Assembly (NCBI GenBank): GCA_003161435.1
Contig: PMOS01000008.1
Location: 91,626 to 155,625 of the forward strand
Direction of reading: 5' to 3'
Source: Vulcanimicrobiota bacterium
GTDB lineage: Bacteria > Vulcanimicrobiota > Vulcanimicrobiia > Vulcanimicrobiales > Vulcanimicrobiaceae
DNA: 64,000 nt
Part shown: in pieces, positions 9,439 to 17,336 of the stretch
How the letters are laid out: each line of letters starts with the position of its first letter
How positions within the stretch are numbered: position 1 is the stretch's first letter
Position numbers and translations under genes: made by a program
Notes under the pieces: generated by a model
What the model was told of the DNA's origin: nothing
Databases searched by the model: none
Seen by the model: only the letters and a program-made list of their open reading frames with translations

Positions 9439-9792
9439 ATGGCCGTGTCTGCAGCCGCTCACCGCATCGGTGCCGGGGCGCTCGATGAAATTCGGCGTCG
9501 CTTCGCGCTGAGCGAGGACGAGCTCGCCGGGTTGTTCGGCGTCAGCCGGCCGGCGATTACCAAGTGGCGCCAGCGCGGGGTACCGGTCGGCCGGGCTGCC
9601 GACGTGGATCGTGTGCGCGAGCTTGCAGAGTACTTCGGGCGGCGCTTCATCGCGGCTCGGATCCCACAGATCGTCCGCACGCCGGGCAAAGGACTCGCTG
9701 GTAAGACGGTGCTGGCGGTCGTAGCCGAGGCCGGCGGGGTCGACCGCGTGTATGCCTATCTCGAACGGCTCTTTTCCTACACGCCCTCGTAA
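9439..9792 (+). CDS. Xre-family antitoxin (RES-Xre type)
   Basis: A 117-residue protein with a helix-turn-helix at about residues 24-48 (LSEDELAGLFGVSRPAITKW) and a short C-terminal region rich in arginine, as in the Xre/MbcA/ParS antitoxins that pair with RES toxins. It is expected to neutralise the RES toxin downstream and to repress its own promoter through the twin repeats just upstream. The C-terminal segment is shorter and less typical than the usual DUF2384 domain. The ATG lies six bases after a TACAAT box. There are 85 bp between its stop and the toxin start. Confidence 0.75.
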   Translation: MAVSAAAHRIGAGALDEIRRRFALSEDELAGLFGVSRPAITKWRQRGVPVGRAADVDRVRELAEYFGRRFIAARIPQIVRTPGKGLAGKTVLAVVAEAGGVDRVYAYLERLFSYTPS

Positions 9793-9877
9793 GAGTGCCG
9801 GGCTGCTGTCACAGCGCTCGAGCATACTGCATGGGTGACCGCAATACACGATCGTGGGCGGCGCCCAAGACCGGAAC

Positions 9878-10444
9878 ATGAGACACGTTGAACGCGGCGG
9901 GTTTTACTTTCGCGTCTGCGATCCATCGTGGGCCGACCCGCTCGACGCGTCATTCGCCAAGCGCCACGGTGGCCGGTGGAATCCGGCCGGTGCTTTCGGC
10001 GTACTGTATCTCTGCGCGACGATTTCGGTTGCAGCGGGGAACGCCCGCCGAGTCTACGAGGGCGAGATCGCGACGCTGTTCGATTTGCTGCCGGAGCAGC
10101 GGCCGGACTTGCAAGTCACGCTGGTGGCGCCGATGCGCGTCGTCGACGCGGCGACGGAAGCCGGGCTGCGATCGCTGCACTTGCCGCTGACCTACCCGAT
10201 CGGCGTACCGTGGCAGCCCTGCCGAGTGATCGGGCAACGTGCGTACCGGAACGAGGAGAACGGCATCGCCTGCCGCTCCGCGGATGCCACCGATCGCACG
10301 AAGATCGCCGTCGAGGGCGAGGAGCTCGTTGTCTTCGACCACGCCGTCCAATACGTCGCGCGGATGGAGCGGTTACGGTTCGCGCAATGGTACCCGGTCG
10401 AGGTCGGTGATTCGCCTGCGTGGATACGGGGCCGGAAGACATAG
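9878..10444 (+). CDS. RES-domain toxin (NAD-consuming family)
   Basis: The RES signature is clear: an early FYFRVCDPSWADPLDAS segment, then GGRWNPAGAFGVLYLC, then the alanine-rich helix AAGNARRVYEG. Family members (MbcT, Res, ParT) degrade NAD+ or ADP-ribosylate targets and arrest growth. The Arg in the early segment, the GGRWN arginine and a glutamate in VYEGE are candidate active-site residues from family knowledge. At 188 residues it is of normal length. An ATG eight codons upstream is in frame; MRHVERGGFYFR is preferred as it begins at the domain edge. It sits behind an Xre antitoxin gene in the usual order. Confidence 0.85.
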   Translation: MRHVERGGFYFRVCDPSWADPLDASFAKRHGGRWNPAGAFGVLYLCATISVAAGNARRVYEGEIATLFDLLPEQRPDLQVTLVAPMRVVDAATEAGLRSLHLPLTYPIGVPWQPCRVIGQRAYRNEENGIACRSADATDRTKIAVEGEELVVFDHAVQYVARMERLRFAQWYPVEVGDSPAWIRGRKT

Positions 10445-10526
10445 CTGCCAGGACTGCGGCACTGCTGCGTCGCAAGCAGGCGTCGGCCTTCTTTGACCCC
10501 CGGGTTGTCGAAAGGGGTACGCTTCC

Positions 10527-13403
10527 ATGCGCGTGATGTTGCTTGCGCTCGCGATCTTCGCGGGCGCCGCCCTGCTCGGGCTCGAGGCGACGCGCGGTGC
10601 GTTCGCGGCGCGCGACGCGGCGGCGAACGTCACGCAGATCGATCCGTGCCCGCACGCGCAGCCGGTACCTGATGCGCTGCGGTTGCCGCCGCCCGGGCAG
10701 ATCCCGCTGGGCGAGCCGACGGCGATCGAGCAGAAGATGCTGCGCTACCTCTACGGCGATGATCCGAATCACGTGCCGAGCAGCAGCCCCAACCTGTATC
10801 CGTATCGCCGGCTGGGCTGGTGCGTCGACAAGTACGTGCGGGACACCGGACCGTACACCCACGGACAGTACTACGGGACGCATCCAGCGGTGCGGATCTA
10901 CTACTCGCCCGAGGCGATGGCGTGGCTGCGCGGCGGCCGGCGCGGCGTTCCGGCCGACGGCGCGGTGATCATCAAGGAGCAGTATCCGGCACCGGCCGCC
11001 ATGCACGGAAACGAACACGGGGACCAGCTCAAACCGCTCGACTGGACCGTGATGATCCGCCGCACCTCGGCATCACGGGACGGCTGGTTCTGGGCCGAGG
11101 TCTACACCAAGACGACGCCGACCGGTAAGGGGATGACGTTCGGCGGCACGCAGTACCCGAACGCCGGGTTCGGATTGTACTGCCTGCGCTGCCACGCCTC
11201 GGCGAACGTCGCGACGACGTTCGCGTCGCTCGACAACATCAAAGGCTACCCCGGGGAGCCGCTGGTGTTCAAGGTCGACGACACGTGGCGCACGCCGCCG
11301 CCGTCGGCGCCGGAACTGACGGTCTCCAAACAGCCCGATCGCGAGCACGAGAAGAACGCGGTGCTCGCAACCCATCCTCGCGTCACCTTTCTGCCGCCGT
11401 CGTTGCAGCGTTTTCCCGACGAGCCGCTCGACACGTTCGGCTCGCGCCCGCACGCGAAACTGCCGCCGCAGTTCATGACGTCGGATCAGTGCATGGGCTG
11501 TCACGGCGCGTCCTCCGGTCCCCCGTCGGGGCCGTCGATGTGGCTCGATCCGCCGCAGTCGTGGACGCCGCCGCCCGCACCGGCGACCCCACCCCCCGCG
11601 CCGGTCGGCGTGAACGTGTCGGAGTACGGCGAGTGGCGCTGGTCGCCGATGGGGCTCGCAGGTCGCGATCCGGTGTTCTTCTCGCAACTCGAGAGCGAGC
11701 TCGCCTACGTCGCGGCGATCCCGGCCAAAGAGATCGCCGGCGATCATCCGCACCAGACCCGTGAAACGCTGGAGCGACAAGTCGTCGATACGTGCATGCA
11801 ATGCCACGGCGTGATGGGCAAGCGCACGAACGACATCGACCACGGCGGCAGCGCGCACTTCGACGAGAAGTGGGTGTTCGCGCAAGACCCGGCTAACCCG
11901 GGATTTCACTACGGCGGGCTCGCGCGCGACGGCGTGAGCTGCACGGTCTGCCACCACATCATGCAGACCAAACGCGAAGACGCCTCGCTCGCGTACGTCC
12001 TCGAGCACAAGAACACCGGACTGTTCGACGTCGGCAAGCCGGACGTGCTGCACGGACCGTTCCACAACGACACGATTGCAACCCATCCGATGAACGAGTC
12101 GCTCGGCGCGAAACCGGTGTTCGCGGCGATCACGACCTCCGCGCACATGTGCACGAGCTGCCATAGCATCGATCTCCCGATCGTCGATGCGCCGGATAAG
12201 GTCCATCCGATCGTCCCGGCGATGGCGCACGACGTCGAACAGAACACCTACGTCGAGTGGGTCAACAGCCGGTTCCAGACCGAGCGGATGCCGCGCCCGG
12301 GCGCGCAATCGTGCCAGGACTGTCACATGCCGGCCGGCGTCGCGAACAAGCGCCTCGATGTGAACCAGGCGGCGATCCAAACGCGCATCGCGCTGGTCGA
12401 AGACGAGAGCTATCCGCAGGCCGAGCACGCCGCGCCGATCGATCAGATCACCGTGCACTATCGGCAGAAAGGCTTTCGGCGTCACGAGCTGCTCGGCTTG
12501 AACGCGTTCCTGCTCCGCACGTTCCAGGTGCAGCCGAACACCGACGTGCTCGGCGTGCGGCTACCGGATTATATGTCGGGGTCCAGCACCGATCTCGAGG
12601 ACGCGATCGGCAACGTGGTCTACCAAGCACGGCACGCATCGGCGAAGCTCGACCTCGTCACGCGCGTCGACGGCGGTGCGCTCGTGGCGACCGTCGGGGT
12701 CAAGAACCTGACCGGGCACCGGTTCCCGACCGGCGTCGGCTTCCGCCGCGCGTTCATCGAGCTGGTCGTCGAGGATCCCGCCGGCAACGTGGTCTGGTCG
12801 TCGGGACGGACCAACGCCCAGGGCGAGATCGTCGACGGCGCGGACGGGAAAACGGTGCTGCCGACCGAGTATTTCGAACGCGGTACGGACGGCAAGCAGC
12901 GTTCCCAGCCGCACTTCGACGAACGCCGCGTCATCTCGCGCACCGACCAAGTTCAGATCTACGAAGAGCTCGTCCGCGACAAAGCGGGCGATTTCACCGA
13001 GAGCTTCATCCGCCGCGACGCGACGTTCAAGGACAATCGGCTCCTACCGCAGGGGTATCGCTACGGCGGCGTGCCGGGGATCCCGCTGCCGCCACATTGG
13101 CTCGACGCGACGCATCCGCACGGAACGGGCGACGATCCGCGCTACCGCGACGACAAGGGGCGCGCCGCGGTGACATATCGCATCGTGCCGCAGACGGCGG
13201 TCGACCCGTCGCACCTGCGCGTGCGCGCGACGCTGTACTACCAGGCCTGGGAGCCGTACTTCAAGCGGCTGCGCACGACCGGGGCGGGACCGGCGGCACA
13301 GCGCCTGAGCTTCTTGCTCGACCCGTCGCACCTGCAATTGCAGAACACGCCGCTGGAGAATTGGAAACTCGAGATCGACTCCGTCTCGTCGCCGAAGACC
13401 TAA
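10527..13403 (+). CDS. Secreted hexaheme c-type cytochrome with P460-like N-terminal region
   Basis: A 958-residue exported protein: signal peptide at residues 1 to about 29 (MRVMLLALAIFAGAALLG), then six CXXCH haem-binding motifs starting at Cys219 (CLRCH), 322 (CMGCH), 423 (CMQCH), 472 (CTVCH), 542 (CTSCH) and 596 (CQDCH). The part before the first haem, with WTVMIRR and DGWFWAEVY, resembles cytochrome P460-type domains. The C-terminal part (GHRFPTGVGFRRAFIELVV) is the beta-sandwich found at the end of many multihaem cytochromes. It should transfer electrons in the periplasm or at the cell surface; donor and acceptor are unknown. No cytochrome maturation genes are nearby. It ends at a strong bidirectional terminator. 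Confidence 0.85.
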   Translation: MRVMLLALAIFAGAALLGLEATRGAFAARDAAANVTQIDPCPHAQPVPDALRLPPPGQIPLGEPTAIEQKMLRYLYGDDPNHVPSSSPNLYPYRRLGWCVDKYVRDTGPYTHGQYYGTHPAVRIYYSPEAMAWLRGGRRGVPADGAVIIKEQYPAPAAMHGNEHGDQLKPLDWTVMIRRTSASRDGWFWAEVYTKTTPTGKGMTFGGTQYPNAGFGLYCLRCHASANVATTFASLDNIKGYPGEPLVFKVDDTWRTPPPSAPELTVSKQPDREHEKNAVLATHPRVTFLPPSLQRFPDEPLDTFGSRPHAKLPPQFMTSDQCMGCHGASSGPPSGPSMWLDPPQSWTPPPAPATPPPAPVGVNVSEYGEWRWSPMGLAGRDPVFFSQLESELAYVAAIPAKEIAGDHPHQTRETLERQVVDTCMQCHGVMGKRTNDIDHGGSAHFDEKWVFAQDPANPGFHYGGLARDGVSCTVCHHIMQTKREDASLAYVLEHKNTGLFDVGKPDVLHGPFHNDTIATHPMNESLGAKPVFAAITTSAHMCTSCHSIDLPIVDAPDKVHPIVPAMAHDVEQNTYVEWVNSRFQTERMPRPGAQSCQDCHMPAGVANKRLDVNQAAIQTRIALVEDESYPQAEHAAPIDQITVHYRQKGFRRHELLGLNAFLLRTFQVQPNTDVLGVRLPDYMSGSSTDLEDAIGNVVYQARHASAKLDLVTRVDGGALVATVGVKNLTGHRFPTGVGFRRAFIELVVEDPAGNVVWSSGRTNAQGEIVDGADGKTVLPTEYFERGTDGKQRSQPHFDERRVISRTDQVQIYEELVRDKAGDFTESFIRRDATFKDNRLLPQGYRYGGVPGIPLPPHWLDATHPHGTGDDPRYRDDKGRAAVTYRIVPQTAVDPSHLRVRATLYYQAWEPYFKRLRTTGAGPAAQRLSFLLDPSHLQLQNTPLENWKLEIDSVSSPKT

Positions 13404-13419
13404 GAAGCCTCGGCCTGAC

Positions 13420-13460
13420 AAAAAAAAGGCCCGGGGACGAATCCCCAGGGCCTCTTCTCT
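13420..13460. terminator. Bidirectional intrinsic terminator
   Basis: An 11-bp stem with one bulged A and a CGAA tetraloop (arms 13427-13437 and 13442-13453). It is flanked by eight A on the left, giving a U-tract for minus-strand transcripts, and by CTTCTCTTT on the right for plus-strand transcripts. It lies between the convergent cytochrome and zinc-ribbon genes. Confidence 0.85.
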
Positions 13461-13477
13461 TTGCGTCTCGCTAGGTC

Positions 13478-13825
13478 TTAGCGATACGATTGGCGCTGCG
13501 AGAAGCACTCGCGGCAGTAGACCGGCTTGTCGCCGCGGGGTTGGAACGGGACCTCGGCGACCTTGCCGCAACCGCTGCAAGTAGCCTGGAACATCTCGCG
13601 CGCGGGACGGCTTCCGCCGCCACCGTATCCGCCGCCCGAGTACGAGCCGCCGCCGCCGCCACCGCTGGCGCCGCCACCACGTTGGCTCTTACGAGCAGCG
13701 CGGCAATCGGGGCAACGGTTCGGTTTGTTGGTGAAGCCCTTCGCGGCGAAGAACTCTTGTTCTCCGGCCGAGAATGTGAAGGGCGCATTGCAGTCGGTGC
13801 AATTCAGGGTTTCGTCAGTGTACAT
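13478..13825 (-). CDS. Zinc-ribbon protein with CxxC pairs and Gly-rich linker
   Basis: A 115-residue protein with two zinc-ribbon modules. The N-terminal one has CTDC and CPDC about 27 residues apart. The C-terminal one has CSGC and CREC about 19 residues apart, matching the CxxC-x(17-19)-CxxC family of small prokaryotic zinc-binding proteins. Between them is a flexible Gly/Ser-rich stretch (residues about 50-75). Proteins of this kind often bind nucleic acid or ribosomes, but the role is unknown. The gene is monocistronic and ends at the terminator shared with the cytochrome gene. The glycine stretch is coded by GGC/GGT repeats and gives the DNA a GCC-rich look. Confidence 0.85.
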   Translation of the reverse strand: MYTDETLNCTDCNAPFTFSAGEQEFFAAKGFTNKPNRCPDCRAARKSQRGGGASGGGGGGSYSGGGYGGGGSRPAREMFQATCSGCGKVAEVPFQPRGDKPVYCRECFSQRQSYR

Positions 13826-14093
13826 CGATATTTAACTCCGGCGTCGGGGGGTTGTGAAGACGTGCGATGTACCTGAACCGGGAGAACGCCTGAGCGCCAG
13901 ACCACGCGGGACATGACTCGTACTATCAGCCGGTTCCTTAGACGCCTTCGTCGGACCGGCTCGATCACTTTAACACAGGTTTGCCCGAAATAGTGCCGTT
14001 CGGCCACGTAAGGGGACGGTCAAGACGCGGCCGGCCCGATCATCCCGAACCGGGTGGGGGAACGACCCAAGCAACGGGTATGAGGGAAGCGAG

Positions 14094-14309
14094 ATGGTCG
14101 AATCGCACGAGATCGCCGACCTGACCGCTCGACTCGGGGTACCGTACCTCGAGCAGTTGACCCATGCACGCGGTGAAGCCGCGCGGGTCCTGGTGTATTG
14201 GGGCTGCGGGTGCACGGGGATCGGAACCGGCGAACGGTCCGAAGGGTCGAGCGCCTTGCGCTGGTCGCGTTGCGACCATCATGCCGGCGCCGAGAAAGCC
14301 CTCGCCTGA
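14094..14309 (+). CDS. Small hypothetical protein, Cys/His-containing
   Basis: A 71-residue open frame starting at ATG with a good GAGGGAAGCGAG upstream. The sequence has a WGCGCTG motif in the middle and a CDHH near the end, so a metal site is possible but unproven. The N-terminal MVESHEIADLTARLGVPYLE is helical and reads like a real protein. No family recognised. It faces the tiny minus-strand gene at 14335-14418. The reading frame is short, so it could still be chance, but the ribosome site argues for translation. Confidence 0.5.
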   Translation: MVESHEIADLTARLGVPYLEQLTHARGEAARVLVYWGCGCTGIGTGERSEGSSALRWSRCDHHAGAEKALA

Positions 14310-14334
14310 AGGCTTCGCGACCGAGAAGCCGAGC

Positions 14335-14418
14335 TTACTTGCCTCGGTTGATGACGTAGTCCCAAGTGAAGCCGGCGGCGACCCCGACCATTCCGAAAAC
14401 GATAGCGCTGGTGAGCAT
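14335..14418 (-). CDS. Putative 27-residue single-pass membrane microprotein
   Basis: Reading the minus strand, GAAGGA is placed six bases before an ATG that opens a 27-codon frame: MLTSAIVFGMVGVAAGFTWD followed by a short basic tail ending in GK. The first 20 residues form one transmembrane helix with a charged C-terminus, the usual design of bacterial membrane microproteins. The frame can be extended upstream to a 127-residue version, but the added residues are arginine- and proline-rich, unlike protein, and overlap the infA-like gene. Function unknown. Confidence 0.45.
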   Translation of the reverse strand: MLTSAIVFGMVGVAAGFTWDYVINRGK

Positions 14419-14587
14419 TGCGGGTCCTTCAACCCGCCCCATGACGGCGAAGTTCCCTTGCATGTGCACGCCGTGCGCGCGGAACCGCCGTTCGCGGGCG
14501 AATCCATCCGCTGCAGCGAACACTCTTTGGCAGGGCGCGATAACCGCGCTCCGCACAAGCGCACTCGAGTCCTCGTAAGGAGTTCCC

Positions 14588-14881
14588 ATTCCGCCTCCTC
14601 GCAGACGCAAGGGCGGTGGCGGCAAGAAGCGCCGCGAGCCGCTGACCCCCGTCGTCAAAGAAGATACGCTGAGCCTGGTCGGCCGCGTCATCGAAACGTT
14701 TCCCAGCTCGACGTTCAAAGTCGAGCTCGAGAACGGTCATACGATCCTCGCCAGCCTCGCCGGTCGTTTGCGCCGATTCCGCATCCGTATCACCCCCGGT
14801 GACGACGTCGACGTCGAGCTTTCGCCGTACGATCTCACGCGCGGGCGGATCACGTACCGCCGTCAGGGACGAAACGCCTAA
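14588..14881 (+). CDS. infA: Translation initiation factor IF-1, apparent ATT start
   Basis: A 97-codon frame whose core is a textbook IF-1 OB-fold: [20 protein letters not shown], then [40 protein letters not shown] and [10 protein letters not shown]-1 binds the ribosomal A site during initiation. An in-frame TAA at 14576-14578 sits just upstream, and between it and the core there is no ATG, GTG or TTG. A strong AAGGAG (14577-14582) is five bases from ATT (14588), which is therefore the best start; a later CTG (14642) lacks a ribosome site. The product then carries a basic extension [16 protein letters not shown] before the OB-fold. A second, standard infA may exist elsewhere in the genome. 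It precedes the gerM-like gene by 24 bp. Confidence 0.85.
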   Translation: MPPPRRRKGGGGKKRREPLTPVVKEDTLSLVGRVIETFPSSTFKVELENGHTILASLAGRLRRFRIRITPGDDVDVELSPYDLTRGRITYRRQGRNA

Positions 14882-14905
14882 GACGGAGAATAGCCTCCAT
14901 CCAAG

Positions 14906-15409
14906 ATGCGCTGGTCTCGCGCCTTGGTGCTGGTCGTGCTGTTCGTCGTCGCCGTCGCGGTCGCTTGGTGGTACACCCACCGCCAGGTAGCGCTCGTCGA
15001 CGACACGATCGTCGTCTACTACGTGAAGGACGACGGAACGTCGCTGGTCCCATGGCGCGTTTCGCTGGGCCCGGCGCGCGATCGTGCGAGCGTCGCCTTC
15101 TATGCTGCCACGCAATGCGTTGCCGGCCCGCCGGAGGGGACCGAAGCGGTTCGCTTCCCGCTGGGAACGCGAGTACGGGCCGTTAACGTTGTGGGATCAA
15201 CGGCCGATGTCGATATCTCGAAAGACGTCGCGTCCTCCGCCGAAGGCGGGTTCGCGGAGTCGGCCGAGTTCAAGGCGCTCGTGTGGACTCTCACCCAACC
15301 GTCGCTCCATGTGACGGCGGTGACGGTGCGGATCGACGGAGCGCGCGTCGCGACACTTCCCGGAGGGCACCTCGAGCTCGATGAACCGCTCTCGCGTTCG
15401 AGCTTTTAG
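14906..15409 (+). CDS. GerMN-domain membrane-anchored protein
   Basis: A 167-residue protein with an N-terminal membrane anchor (RALVLVVLFVVAVAVAWW, residues about 5-22; no lipobox cysteine) and one GerMN (sporulation/spore germination) domain. The domain runs from about residue 30, with VVYYVKDDG, through VRAVNVVGSTADVDIS and ending in VTAVTVRIDGARVATLPGG. GerMN proteins act at the cell wall, often with amidases. Here the gene overlaps the start of an N-acetylmuramoyl-L-alanine amidase by 29 bp, and murI follows, an order also seen in other Gram-positive-type phyla. The product probably works with that amidase in peptidoglycan turnover. Confidence 0.82.
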   Translation: MRWSRALVLVVLFVVAVAVAWWYTHRQVALVDDTIVVYYVKDDGTSLVPWRVSLGPARDRASVAFYAATQCVAGPPEGTEAVRFPLGTRVRAVNVVGSTADVDISKDVASSAEGGFAESAEFKALVWTLTQPSLHVTAVTVRIDGARVATLPGGHLELDEPLSRSSF

Positions 15410-17336
15410 TCGTAGCGCGGCAATCGCCGCGCTGGTCCTGTTTGCCGGCGCCACGGGTGCGCGCGCCCAGGACCGAACGCCGAACCTCTGGTTTCAGGGG
15501 ACGCGGCTGAACTTCGCGCACGCCGTACCGATGCAGGGCGATCTCGCCGTGAGCACGCGAGACGACGGCCTGCGGCGCTTCCTCGACCGCCTCGGGGCGA
15601 GCGTCTCCTACCAGCCGCAGCAGCGCTACGTGGTCATCACAGCCCAAGACCGGCGCACCATCGTCTTCACCATCGGCGATCCGGCCTACACGATCGCCGG
15701 CGTGCGCGCTCAGGCGCCGTTCGCGCCGACGGCCGACGGCGGCGACGTCGTCTTGCCGTTCTTCGCGCTGGCGCGGGCACTGTACGTCGAACCGGTCCAG
15801 GGTTCTACCGAGACGGTGCTGCAGCCGCGCATCGGCGTGCTCGACGTGCGCTCGGACGCGAACCGCACGTTCGTCACCGTCCGCGGCGCGATGCCGCTGG
15901 TGACGACGACGAACGCTGAGTCGCCCGACCGTTTGCAAGTCTCGTTCACCGGTTTGGGATCGTCGCTCGCGCCGTCGCGACGGTCGGCCGGCGCGGCGGT
16001 CGACGAGATCGACGTCGCGGTCGGCGGTTCGCCGCGCGTCCCGACGACGACGCTCACGATCGCGGGCGCTCGCGGCACGACCCATCGCATCGTCCCGGCC
16101 GACGTCCCTGACGCGTTCACCGTGGTGTTCGAGGCGCACGGTCCGGTCGCGCAGGCCGCGCCGCCGACACCGCCGCCGCTCGGCAGTTCGCCACCGACGG
16201 CGACGCCGGACTATCCGCCGGGCGGGTCGCCGCAAACGCCGCCGACCGCGGCGCCGCCGGTAGTCGCCGGCCGCGCGACCGTCACCGACCTCGCGATCGA
16301 GCCCGGCGCCGGCGACAGCTTGGCGATTCGGGTGAGTCTGAGCGGCGCGACGGCGTACGAGTGGCATCGGCTCGCCGACAACCGCTGGTACATCGACTTC
16401 GAGAACACGACGTTGACGGGACCGGGCCGGGACGAGCGGCCGTCCTTCGGCGCGGTCGAATCGGTGCGCATGCGCCAACTGGGAACCGGCGACGCGCCGA
16501 CCGTGCGCATCGCGTTCACGATGACCGGCGAGCAACGAGTCGACCTCGGGCCGAGCGACACGGGGATCGTCATCACGGTCTTCTCGCAGCCCGCCGACGA
16601 TCTGACCCGCATCGGTACCGGGCAGACCGGGGGCGTCCCCGTCATGCCGAGCGCGACGACGTTCGAACCCGGCGCCGCCGGTTCGCCGGCCCCGTGGAAG
16701 TACGGCCCGGCGACGAATCCCAAGCTCATCGTGATCGATCCCGGTCACGGCGGAGCCGACGTCGGGACGATGCACAACGGCCTTACCGAGAAGCTGCTCA
16801 CCTTCGACATCGCCCAACGCCTGCGCTCGATCCTCGTCGCGGCGGGCTGGACCGTGCGCATGACCCGTGACAACGACACCGATCCGGTCAGCACCGACAA
16901 CCTTTCGCGCATGCACGCCGACGGCAAGCCGAACGCCGACGATCGCGCCTACCTGCAGACGCGCTGCGACGTCGCCAACAACGCCGGCGCGCGGCTGTTC
17001 ATCAGCATCCACGTCAACAGCGCCCCGGTCGAGAGCGCGCACGGCACGACGTTCTACTGGTACAAGCCGCAGGACGCAGCGTTCGCGCAAGCGCTCGAGA
17101 AGAGCGTGATCCCGGTGGCCGGAACGTTCGACGACGGAACGCGCCACGAGAACTTCTACGTCGTGCGTCACACGACGATGCCGGCCGTGCTGATCGAGAC
17201 GGCGTTCGTGACCAACGCCGGTGACGTCGCGTTGCTGCACCAGCCGTCGTTCTTGCAGAACGTCGCACAGGGCATCGCCAACGGCGTGAAAGCCTACGCC
17301 GGCGTGCCGAGCGCGAACGCGCTGAGCCAGCAGTAG
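15381..17336 (+). CDS. N-acetylmuramoyl-L-alanine amidase with AMIN-type domains
   Basis: A zinc amidase that cleaves the bond between MurNAc and the stem peptide. Signal peptide residues 1 to about 29 (ending GARAQD); a copper-amine-oxidase-N-like domain at about 40-150; two AMIN-like beta domains at about 150-250 and 295-405, separated by a Pro/Gly-rich linker (about 255-295); and the Amidase_3 domain at about 440-640. The last holds the zinc ligands in VIDPGHGGAD, a glutamate in LTEKLL, a His in SISIH-type FISIHVNS and the catalytic Glu in VLIETAFVTN. AMIN domains target amidases to septal or envelope sites. It overlaps the gerM-like gene by 29 bp and murI by one base. Confidence 0.93.
   Translation: MNRSRVRAFSRSAAIAALVLFAGATGARAQDRTPNLWFQGTRLNFAHAVPMQGDLAVSTRDDGLRRFLDRLGASVSYQPQQRYVVITAQDRRTIVFTIGDPAYTIAGVRAQAPFAPTADGGDVVLPFFALARALYVEPVQGSTETVLQPRIGVLDVRSDANRTFVTVRGAMPLVTTTNAESPDRLQVSFTGLGSSLAPSRRSAGAAVDEIDVAVGGSPRVPTTTLTIAGARGTTHRIVPADVPDAFTVVFEAHGPVAQAAPPTPPPLGSSPPTATPDYPPGGSPQTPPTAAPPVVAGRATVTDLAIEPGAGDSLAIRVSLSGATAYEWHRLADNRWYIDFENTTLTGPGRDERPSFGAVESVRMRQLGTGDAPTVRIAFTMTGEQRVDLGPSDTGIVITVFSQPADDLTRIGTGQTGGVPVMPSATTFEPGAAGSPAPWKYGPATNPKLIVIDPGHGGADVGTMHNGLTEKLLTFDIAQRLRSILVAAGWTVRMTRDNDTDPVSTDNLSRMHADGKPNADDRAYLQTRCDVANNAGARLFISIHVNSAPVESAHGTTFYWYKPQDAAFAQALEKSVIPVAGTFDDGTRHENFYVVRHTTMPAVLIETAFVTNAGDVALLHQPSFLQNVAQGIANGVKAYAGVPSANALSQQ

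Noticed and set aside
11073..12485. A 470-codon minus-strand frame inside the cytochrome gene
   Set aside because: The plus strand has six CXXCH motifs and a signal peptide; the minus frame is compositionally biased and has no recognisable domain.
13826..14093. Possible tRNA or small RNA in the gap after the zinc-ribbon gene
   Set aside because: No cloverleaf, T-loop or terminator-like fold could be drawn by eye; only promoter-like A+T-rich patches were seen.
14338..14718. A 127-residue version of the minus-strand microprotein
   Set aside because: Its first 100 residues overlap the infA-like gene and read as Arg/Pro-rich non-protein; only the last 27 codons have a ribosome site and a sensible helix.
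15291..17240. A 649-codon open frame antisense to the amidase gene
   Set aside because: The product is Arg/His/Asp-rich low-complexity text typical of the complement of high-GC genes; the plus-strand amidase has clear motifs.
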